Below, piece after piece: positions 33,716 through 40,062 of a stretch of DNA of 64,000 nucleotides. The number at the start of each line of letters is the position of its first letter. Position 1 is the stretch's first letter. A model generated the notes under the pieces. The model was given only the letters and a program-made list of their open reading frames with translations. It was not told the DNA's origin and did not search any database. This DNA is from an uncultured Chloroflexota bacterium (GTDB taxonomy: Bacteria; Chloroflexota; Dehalococcoidia; CAUJGQ01): contig CALFMN010000072.1 of the NCBI GenBank assembly GCA_937879875.1, forward strand, positions 8,843-72,842, given 5' to 3'. A program made the translations under genes and the position numbers.

Positions 33716-35077
33716 GTGACTGTGCAACACCCTCCCGAATCTGAGTCCGACGCCGGTGCGGCGCTGCCCGCCGTCGCCATCGTCGGCAGGCCGAACGTCG
33801 GCAAGTCGGCGCTGTTTAACCGGCTTGTCGGCGGGCGCGTGGCGCTGGTCGAAGACCTGCCGGGCACGACGCGCGACCGCATCTACGGCGTGGTGGATTG
33901 GCCGCGCCGCCCCTTTCGTCTGATCGACACCGGCGGCCTCGAAGACGGCGCCGCGGGTGGCTATCCGGCGCTGATCCGCATGCAGATTCAGCGCGCCATC
34001 GACGAGGCGGACGCGATCCTCTTCGCGGTGGATGTGCGCGACGGGCTGACCGCTGCCGATCTCGAGGCGGCCGAGTTGCTACGCCGCGCGGATCGTCCCG
34101 TCGTGCTCGTCGCCAACAAGGCGGATAATCCCGGCCGCCGCGCCGACCTGGCGCAGTTCTACAGCCTCGGCTTCGGCGAGCCGATTCCCGTGAGTGCCTA
34201 CCACGACAGCGGCATCGCCGACATGCTGGACGCGCTCGAACCGTATCTGCCCGCCGTGGCGGCGCCGGATGAGACCGAGACACTGCGCATCGCCATCGTC
34301 GGCCGGCCCAACGTCGGCAAGTCGGCGCTGCTGAACGCGATCCTGGGCGAAGAGCGCGTGATCGTGAGCAGCGTGCCGGGCACGACGCGCGACGCGATCG
34401 ATACGGCGTTCACGTTCGAAGACCGCGAACTGGTTTTGGTCGATACGGCGGGTATCCGCCGGCGCGGCCACATCGACCCCGGCGTCGAGAAGCACAGCGT
34501 GATGCGGGCGCAGGATGCGATCGAGCGGGCGGACGTGGTGCTGGCCGTGATGGACGCGCTGGAGATGCTGACCGCGCAGGACAGCCACATCATCGGTTTC
34601 GCCGAAGAGTCGTTCCGCTCGCTGGTGATCGTGCTCAACAAGATCGACCTGATCGAGCGCGTGGGCGAGTGGCGGGCAGACCTGACGCGGCTGGTGCGCC
34701 GGCGGCTGAAGTTCGCGCCCTGGGCTGAAGTAGTCTTCGTCTCGGCGCTGGAACGGCTGGGCATTGACGAGATGTTGCGCGCCGCGGTCACGGCGGGCGA
34801 GGCGCGCAACATGCGCATCAATACGCCGCGGCTGAACCAGATCGTCAAGCGAGCGCTGGCCAAACACAGCCCGCCGGCGGTGAGCGGCCGACGGCTGCGT
34901 GTGTTCTACGTCACACAGGCGGAGACGAAACCGCCCACATTCGTCTTTTTCGTCAATAGCCCGGATCTGGTTCATTTCTCGTATGCGCGATACCTTGAGA
35001 ACAGCCTGCGCGAGGCCTTCGCCTTCCGTGGTACCCCCATCAAGCTGACCTTCAAAGGCAGGAGCGGCGCCGAATGA
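33716..35077 (+). CDS. der: ribosome biogenesis GTPase Der
   Basis: A 453-residue tandem GTPase. The first G domain has GRPNVGKSALFNRL, DTGG and NKAD; the second GRPNVGKSALLNAI, DTAGIRRRG and NKID; a KH-like C-terminal domain follows (NMRINTPRLNQIVKRALAKH, TFVFFVNSPDLVHFSYARYL). Der (EngA) is needed to assemble the 50S subunit. Start is GTG 33716 with GGGAGG just upstream. It overlaps plsY by 4 bp, a widely conserved arrangement. Confidence 0.96.
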   Translation: MTVQHPPESESDAGAALPAVAIVGRPNVGKSALFNRLVGGRVALVEDLPGTTRDRIYGVVDWPRRPFRLIDTGGLEDGAAGGYPALIRMQIQRAIDEADAILFAVDVRDGLTAADLEAAELLRRADRPVVLVANKADNPGRRADLAQFYSLGFGEPIPVSAYHDSGIADMLDALEPYLPAVAAPDETETLRIAIVGRPNVGKSALLNAILGEERVIVSSVPGTTRDAIDTAFTFEDRELVLVDTAGIRRRGHIDPGVEKHSVMRAQDAIERADVVLAVMDALEMLTAQDSHIIGFAEESFRSLVIVLNKIDLIERVGEWRADLTRLVRRRLKFAPWAEVVFVSALERLGIDEMLRAAVTAGEARNMRINTPRLNQIVKRALAKHSPPAVSGRRLRVFYVTQAETKPPTFVFFVNSPDLVHFSYARYLENSLREAFAFRGTPIKLTFKGRSGAE

Positions 35078-35739
35078 CCTGGCAGTATGCCCTCGTCGCC
35101 GTGATCGGCTATCTCTGCGGCGCGGTGCCGTCGGGGCTGTGGGTCGGCAAGGTCGCGCGCGGCATCGACATCCGCGAATTCGGCAGCGGCAAGACGGGCT
35201 TCACCAACAGCATGCGGGTGCTGGGCTGGAAGCTTGCCGTGGTCGTGTTCCTGCTCGATCTGATCAAGGGCGCCGTGCCGGTGCTGATCGCGCGCCTCTT
35301 CTTCAATGGCGCGCCGGTGCAGGCGGTGGCCGGCATCGCGGCCATGGTCGGCCATGTCTGGCCGGTGTACGTTGGCTTCCGCGGCGGCCGCGCGGTGCTG
35401 GTCGCCTTCGCGGCCACGACCGTGATGATGCCCCTGCTGGGGCCGATCATGATCGCGATCGGTCTCGCCATCGCCCTGCCGTTCGGCTACATCTCGCTCG
35501 CCTCCGTCGTCGGCAGCGGCGTCATGGCCGGCATCATCGCCGCGCTCGCCTTCCTCGATCGCGTGCCGCCTGAGCTGCGTGTGCCACACGCCTACGGCGT
35601 CTTCGGTGTCGTCGCCGCGACGATGATCGTGGTGCTGCACCGGGACAACATCCAGCGGCTGCGCGCCGGCACGGAGCCGAAGTTCGGTCAGGGCGGCCAG
35701 CGCCGCCGTGGTCCAGGCCGCGCGGATAGCCGGCCGTAA
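35074..35739 (+). CDS. plsY: glycerol-3-phosphate acyltransferase PlsY
   Basis: A 221-residue integral membrane protein. The three PlsY motifs are visible: GAVPSGLWVGKVARGIDIRE with FGSGKTGFTN (motif 1), GHVWPVYVGFRGGRAVL (motif 2) and PFGYISLASVVG (motif 3). It transfers the acyl group of acyl-phosphate to glycerol-3-phosphate, the first step of phospholipid synthesis. The usual FGSGNxGxTN has Lys for Asn (FGSGKTGFTN). Its ATG overlaps the der stop (ATGA). The C-terminal tail (QGGQRRRGPGRADSRP) is basic and non-conserved. Confidence 0.93.
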   Translation: MTWQYALVAVIGYLCGAVPSGLWVGKVARGIDIREFGSGKTGFTNSMRVLGWKLAVVVFLLDLIKGAVPVLIARLFFNGAPVQAVAGIAAMVGHVWPVYVGFRGGRAVLVAFAATTVMMPLLGPIMIAIGLAIALPFGYISLASVVGSGVMAGIIAALAFLDRVPPELRVPHAYGVFGVVAATMIVVLHRDNIQRLRAGTEPKFGQGGQRRRGPGRADSRP

Positions 35740-35770
35740 GGCACCCATCCTCTCCCGTCTCATCTCATGG

Positions 35771-35793
35771 CCCCCAATACCAGGGGAAGGAGA
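35771..35793. repeat. CCCCCAATACCAG hairpin repeat, variant copy
   Basis: CCCCCAATACCAGGGGAAGG differs from the 15722 copy by one base in the loop. It lies about 30 bases after plsY and is flanked by CTC/GAG bases that extend the stem. Confidence 0.6.
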
Positions 35794-35917
35794 GGATTCT
35801 CCCGTGAGCGTTCCGTGGCCGGTGCGGCTAACCCTGTTGGGACGTGCGGCCCTCCGCAACCGGCACGTGTAACCCGACGCCCTTCGGATCGCTCCAGTCC
35901 GGATCGCCCCTTTCCCC

Positions 35918-36040
35918 TAAGCAGGTGGCCTCAGTTGAAGTGCACTTTTCGAGGCCGTGGTCCATAAGGCTCACAGGCGTGGATGTGGGTCGCTGACCGG
36001 ACATCAGAAAAGGTGCACCTTAACCTGGGCTACCTGCTTA
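35918..36040. mobile_element. 123 bp MITE-like element
   Basis: TAAGCAGGTGGCC at the left and GGGCTACCTGCTTA at the right are complementary, and the similarity continues inward to AAGTGCACTTTT on the left and AAAAGGTGCACCTT on the right, giving imperfect 32-34 base inverted ends. The left flank CCCCTTTCCCC and right flank GTATTGGGGGAAAGGGG belong to the CCCCCAATACTAG repeat family, so the element interrupts a copy of that repeat. No coding capacity. Confidence 0.6.
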
Positions 36041-36211
36041 GTATTGGGGGAAAGGGGCCGGGCGTATGGGGGCCGGCCGCGGTCACACGGATGGTTTGAC
36101 AGGCCCGAAACGGCATGACACACTTTCGTCAAGAGGCGTGGCCGTTTCCGAAGCCCGCGTACCCGTACGAGGCTCCCCTGTCCGATTCGGCCGCCCCCGA
36201 GGGGGCCGGCG

Positions 36212-37228
36212 GTGGCGCAAGCCAGTTCGTTGACCGATCTTGCCGATTCGTCGCAACCGCTGCGCGCGGCGCGTTTGGCGGCGCTTTCCGATCTGGATCG
36301 CGAGCGCCTGGACGAGCTGGCGGCGCTGCTCGCGCGCGCCAGCGTCGAGCGGCGGCGCGAGATTGCCGGCCGGCTGCTCGACCTCAGCGAAGACGATGCC
36401 ACGCTGAACTTCGAGGCGGTGTTCGCTCACCTGCTCGGCGATGCCGACGCCGAGCTGCGTCATCGCGCGCTCGACGGCCTCTGGGAGAGCGAGGACCGTA
36501 CGCTGCTCGACCCCTTGCTGATGGTGCTGGGCGCCGACCCGGACGCCGGCGTGCGCGCCGCAGCTGCAGCATTGCTCGGCAACTGGGTGGTGCGCGGTGA
36601 ATTTGACGCTCTCCGCCCGCGCGACAACGAGCGCGTGCTCACTGCGTTGCGCGCGGTCGCCAACGACAAGGCGCAGCCAGTCGAGCTGCGCGGCCGCGCG
36701 GTCGAAGCGCTCGGCGCCAGCAGCCAGACCTGGGTTCATGACCTGATCGAGCGGACCTATCGCGATCCGGCGCCTGAATTGCAACTTGCCGCGCTGCACG
36801 CCATGGGCCGCAACACCGACGCCGCCTGGCTGCCGACGCTGTACCGCGAGTTGAGCAGCGACGATGCGCAGCGCCGCTTCGAGGCGGTCGAGGCGGCGGG
36901 CGAAATCGGCGAAGAGGAGGCCGTGCCGCGGCTCGAGCCGCTGATCGATGACCCCGATCAAGAGGTTCAGGAGCAGGCGATTCGCGCCCTGGGCGAGATC
37001 GGCGGGCAGCGCGCGCTTGATGCGTTGGGCCAGCGCCTGCACGACCCCGATCCGCGCATCGCCGAGGCCGTGCAGGCGGCGATCGCCGCGGCTCGCGCCG
37101 AAGAGGGATTGATCGGCGCCACGCCGCGGACGCTGCTGAACGGCGAGGCGGCCGAGCTGGACGAGCTCGAAGAATGGGACGAGGACGACGAGCTCGACGA
37201 CGATGATCGTGACAACGACGTTGAATAG
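36212..37228 (+). CDS. HEAT-repeat protein with acidic tail
   Basis: A 338-residue protein of paired helices. HEAT/PBS-lyase-like repeats are visible, for example GDADAELRHRALDGLWESED, DPAPELQLAALHAMG, SDDAQRRFEAVEAAGEIGEE and DPDQEVQEQAIRALGEIGGQ. The last 30 residues are nearly all Asp/Glu (ELDELEEWDEDDELDDDDRD). Such proteins are scaffolds; the acidic tail may bind basic partners. The GTG at 36212 is the most likely start. It is followed by the NUDIX gene on the same strand with 24 bases between. Confidence 0.82.
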   Translation: MAQASSLTDLADSSQPLRAARLAALSDLDRERLDELAALLARASVERRREIAGRLLDLSEDDATLNFEAVFAHLLGDADAELRHRALDGLWESEDRTLLDPLLMVLGADPDAGVRAAAAALLGNWVVRGEFDALRPRDNERVLTALRAVANDKAQPVELRGRAVEALGASSQTWVHDLIERTYRDPAPELQLAALHAMGRNTDAAWLPTLYRELSSDDAQRRFEAVEAAGEIGEEEAVPRLEPLIDDPDQEVQEQAIRALGEIGGQRALDALGQRLHDPDPRIAEAVQAAIAAARAEEGLIGATPRTLLNGEAAELDELEEWDEDDELDDDDRDNDVE

Positions 37229-37252
37229 TGCGGCGGGCGAGGGGGCGCGGCG

Positions 37253-37738
37253 GTGAGGCGCACGGGACAACGGCTACGCATCGAAGACGCGGTTTCCTCC
37301 GGCGGCATCGTCTACCGCCGCACGGACGGCGGCTTTGAGGTCGTCCTCTGCGGCCGCCTGCCGCAAGGCATCTGGGGGCTGCCGAAGGGCACGCCGATTC
37401 CCGGCGAGACGCTGGAGCAAACGGCGCTGCGCGAGGTGCAGGAGGAAACCGGCCTCGAGGTGCAGATCGATCGCAAGGTCGGCGAGATCGAGTACTGGTT
37501 CTCGCGCGTCGAACAGGGTGTGCGCTTCCACAAACGCGTGCATCACTATCTGATGGTGCCGACCGGCGGCAACACCGCCGATCACGACCACGAGTACGAC
37601 ATCGTGCAGTGGTTCCCACTGTGGGACGCCGAGCACGCGCTGACCTACGCCAACGAGGCGGAGATTCTGCGCCGTGCGGCGGCGCTCTTGAACGCCCGCG
37701 TCGAGCGCCCGCGCGGCACGCTGGCGGAGGGCGCGTGA
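37253..37738 (+). CDS. NUDIX hydrolase
   Basis: A 161-residue protein with a complete Nudix box: GTPIPGETLEQTALREVQEE followed by TGLEV (GX5EX7REUXEEXGU). The preceding SSGGIVYRRTDGGFEVVLCG strand and the later YDIVQWFPLWDAEHALTYAN match the family of diphosphate hydrolases acting on nucleotide derivatives such as Ap4A. Starts with GTG. Specific substrate unknown. Confidence 0.88.
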   Translation: MRRTGQRLRIEDAVSSGGIVYRRTDGGFEVVLCGRLPQGIWGLPKGTPIPGETLEQTALREVQEETGLEVQIDRKVGEIEYWFSRVEQGVRFHKRVHHYLMVPTGGNTADHDHEYDIVQWFPLWDAEHALTYANEAEILRRAAALLNARVERPRGTLAEGA

Positions 37739-37821
37739 GCCGGGTCCGGCGCCGCGTGGCTGGCACTCAAGCGCGCTTGCGCGCTACGGTGACGTTGGCA
37801 GCCCAACCGCTCGCGTAAGAC

Positions 37822-37893
37822 ATGGTTTCAAAACCGGCTGATTGAACAGCGCAGGCGCACGAGTTGCGACCAGGCTGCGGGTTTTGAAACCAT
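37822..37893. repeat. GGTTTCAAAACC inverted repeat before GNAT gene
   Basis: ATGGTTTCAAAACC (37822-37835) and its exact complement GGTTTTGAAACCAT (37880-37893) stand 44 bases apart in a GC-rich region, ending 17 bases before the GTG of the next gene. Each half is itself nearly palindromic, so paired repressor sites or the ends of a small insertion are both possible. Confidence 0.55.
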
Positions 37894-37910
37894 CTGCAAG
37901 GAGACGCGGC

Positions 37911-38480
37911 GTGGCGCTCGAAGTCGATGATGTGGTCGCGCACGGCGCCCAGGTCCGTTTGCGCCGCAAGCGCCACGGCGACGCCGAGGCGGACTACCGC
38001 TGGCGCCGCGATGCGGAGCTGGCCCGCTTCGATGCCGCGACGCCCTTGCGCGTCTCCTTCGCCGATTTCCTGGTGACGTATCAGGAAGATCTGCGCTATC
38101 CGAGCCCGTTCCGGCGCGTGTACGCCATCGAGACGCACGAGGGCGAGCACATCGGCAACGTGATGTACTACAACATCGACGAGCGCAGGGGCGATGCCGA
38201 GCTGGGCATCACGATCGGCGAGCGGCGCTACTGGGGCGCCGGCTACGGCCGCGACGCGGTGCGCACGTTCGTGCGTTACGTGTTCGAGTTCACCGCGCTG
38301 GATCGTATCTATCTGAATACGCTCGACTGGAACGTGCGCGCCCAGCACAGCTTCCGCGCCGCCGGCTTTGCGCCGATCGGCCTCAATCGCCGCGGCCTGC
38401 ACACCTTCGTCTCGATGGAGATCCGCCGCGAGTGGGTCGAGCGCGAGGACCGGGAGAGTCGGCAGGCCGAGAATCGGTAG
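37911..38480 (+). CDS. GNAT family acetyltransferase (RimJ/L-like)
   Basis: A 189-residue RimL-type GNAT protein from GTG 37911, with AAGGAGA eight bases upstream. Features are YAIETHEGEHIGNVMYYNID, DAELGITIGERRYWGAGYGR (CoA loop YGRDAVRTFV) and RIYLNTLDWNVRAQHSFRAA with GFAPIG. These enzymes acetylate protein N-termini, polyamines or antibiotics; the target here is unknown. Confidence 0.87.
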   Translation: MALEVDDVVAHGAQVRLRRKRHGDAEADYRWRRDAELARFDAATPLRVSFADFLVTYQEDLRYPSPFRRVYAIETHEGEHIGNVMYYNIDERRGDAELGITIGERRYWGAGYGRDAVRTFVRYVFEFTALDRIYLNTLDWNVRAQHSFRAAGFAPIGLNRRGLHTFVSMEIRREWVEREDRESRQAENR

Positions 38481-38510
38481 CGGGCCGGCGCCGCGCGAGC
38501 AGGAGAGAAC

Positions 38511-38543
38511 CGCGGGGGGGCTTCTCCAAGAAGCCCCCCCGCG
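38511..38543. terminator. bidirectional terminator hairpin
   Basis: CGCGGGGGGGCTTCT (38511-38525) and its exact complement AGAAGCCCCCCCGCG (38529-38543) form a 15-base perfect stem with a 3-base loop between two convergent genes. The plus side is followed by TGGTGTTTCG rather than a clean T-run. Confidence 0.75.
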
Positions 38544-38597
38544 TGGTGTTTCGTCGTAACGGGCCGCACCGGCCGGGTTGGCTCACGGCCTCGGATG

Positions 38598-39050
38598 CTA
38601 GCCGCGCTTCGGCAGCGAAACCGTTGCCGTACCGGGCGAGGTCTTCTGCCCGGAGGGATTCTCTGTCCAGATCTCCAGATCGACGAGGTTCTCGCCGTGC
38701 TCCTGGCGCTTGCCGGTGATCACGCCGCGGCAGGTCATCTCCTGCGCCGGGTAGTCCATGCCGCGGTAGCTCACGCCCCATTTCTTGATCGTGCCGCCGC
38801 TCGGCGCCACCCAGTCCCAGAGCAACTGGCCCAAAAAAGCGTGCTTCAGTGCGCCGTGGACGATGATGCCGTTCAGCCCGGTGGACCTGGCGAAATCCTG
38901 ATCGTAGTGGATCTGGTAGAAGTCGCCGGAGCCCGCGGCCCAATGCACGAGCTGCTGCGTGGAGGGGTTTTTGACGAGCTTCGGGATCTCCTGCCCCACC
39001 TCCACATCCTCGAAGTAGACCTTATTGCCGGTCGCCGCCGCCGTCGTCAT
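38598..39050 (-). CDS. MaoC-like hydratase, hotdog fold subunit
   Basis: A 150-residue hotdog-fold protein. The hydratase motif region reads WAAGSGDFYQIHYDQDFA (Asp/His pair) followed by GLNGIIVHGALKHAFLGQLL, as in (R)-specific enoyl-CoA hydratases. The partner gene, a FAS1-like dehydratase-domain protein, lies just upstream on the same strand, so together they probably form a two-subunit hydratase acting on 2-enoyl-CoA or a hydroxyacyl-CoA. Confidence 0.87.
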   Translation of the reverse strand: MTTAAATGNKVYFEDVEVGQEIPKLVKNPSTQQLVHWAAGSGDFYQIHYDQDFARSTGLNGIIVHGALKHAFLGQLLWDWVAPSGGTIKKWGVSYRGMDYPAQEMTCRGVITGKRQEHGENLVDLEIWTENPSGQKTSPGTATVSLPKRG

Positions 39051-39108
39051 CGCGCGTCGTCCTCTCGTTGTCGCGTTGCAATAAACCGGAGCCGGCCGAG
39101 CGGCCGGC

Positions 39109-39594
39109 TTAGTACTGAATGCCGGTGCCGCGGGACTTGGCCACCACCTGGCCGAGCTGGTTCTTGTAGGTCGTTTCGGTCGTGGTAATCAGCATCGTGC
39201 CGATGCCGCCCTCGCGCTGGGCGATGTCCGCGATGTGCGAGCTGACGGTGAGCGTGTCGCCGGCGCAGATGTCGCCGAAGTACTCCATCTCGGTGCCGCC
39301 GTTCAGCCGACGCTTGAGGCCGGTGTTGAACTCGCGCATGCCGCCGCGGCGGCCGCCGAAGGTTGGGTCTGAGTACTTCGGGTTGAAGATCGGGGTACCG
39401 AGGTAGTGCGGCGGGGCGAGCAGGCCGCGGTAGCCGCGCCGCTTCGCCTCGTCTTCGTCGTAGAAGACCTGGTCGGTGTGGCCGACCGAGCGGGCGAACA
39501 TACGAATGCCGGTCTTGTCGACCTCGTTGGTTGAGGGCTCCGACTCCCTGCCGATGGCGGCCTTCATCTCCTCGGTGATGAGGTTCTCGGCCAC
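39109..39594 (-). CDS. FAS1-like dehydratase/MaoC N-terminal-type subunit
   Basis: A 161-residue hotdog-fold protein, start GTG 39594 behind AGGAGG. Features are EVDKTGIRMFARSVGHTDQV, FYDEDEAKRRGYRGLLAPPH and EMEYFGDICAGDTLTVSSHI, the pattern of the non-catalytic or N-terminal half in two-part MaoC hydratases. The next gene downstream (58 bases) encodes the MaoC half with the catalytic Asp/His. The long open frame continuing upstream lacks a signal. Confidence 0.84.
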   Translation of the reverse strand: MAENLITEEMKAAIGRESEPSTNEVDKTGIRMFARSVGHTDQVFYDEDEAKRRGYRGLLAPPHYLGTPIFNPKYSDPTFGGRRGGMREFNTGLKRRLNGGTEMEYFGDICAGDTLTVSSHIADIAQREGGIGTMLITTTETTYKNQLGQVVAKSRGTGIQY

Positions 39595-39726
39595 GACTGC
39601 CTCCTCATGCTGTTCGTTGTGGCTGCTCGCGGATCCGGGCCGCGCGTCGCGATCCCGGTCCGGCACGGACCACACTACGCGCCGCCGGGTGGCTTGTCAA
39701 AGTCAAGCGGCGCGCTGCTGCCCCGC

Positions 39727-40062
39727 GGGGCACCTAACCCTGACTTCCCTTGCGGGAAGTCTGTCCCTTCCCGAGGCGGGAAGGGACTTCTGGAGCGTTC
39801 CCACCGTCGTGCGACGGCGGCGGGACCGCGGTGTCTCTGGAGGAAGATTGGGAGGCGCCGCCCATCCCAGCAGGCGGCACACGCGGACGCCGGTATCGCC
39901 GCGCGCCGCAGCAGTCACCGCGAGCGGCGAGTGAGCTGCCGCGCACCCCACGAGGACGCCCCTGCCTCGCCGCCGTCGCACAGAGTATGGAGCGCTCCAG
40001 AAGTCCCTTTCCCGGCTCGGGAAGGGACAGCCTTCGCATGCGAAGGCAGGGTTAGGTGCCCC
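39727..40062. repeat. nested inverted repeat, copy 4 (336 bp, most complete)
   Basis: Perfect ends GGGGCACCTAACCCTG (39727-39742) and CAGGGTTAGGTGCCCC (40047-40062). Next inside are small hairpins ACTTCCCTTGCGGGAAGT and CCTTCGCATGCGAAGG, then CTGTCCCTTCCCGAGGCGGG with AAGGGACTTCTGGAGCG on the left mirrored by CGCTCCAGAAGTCCC and GGCTCGGGAAGGGACAG on the right. The centre is unique. The right end overlaps the last codons and the stop of mutS. Confidence 0.88.

Larger units (their letters stand above)
35740..36211. other. 472 bp repeat-filled gap
   Basis: Contains the CCCCCAATAC hairpin repeat (35771), a 123 bp MITE-like element (35918-36040), and a further inverted copy of the TAGTATTGGGGGAAAGGGG half directly at the right edge of that element. 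No gene seen. Confidence 0.65.
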
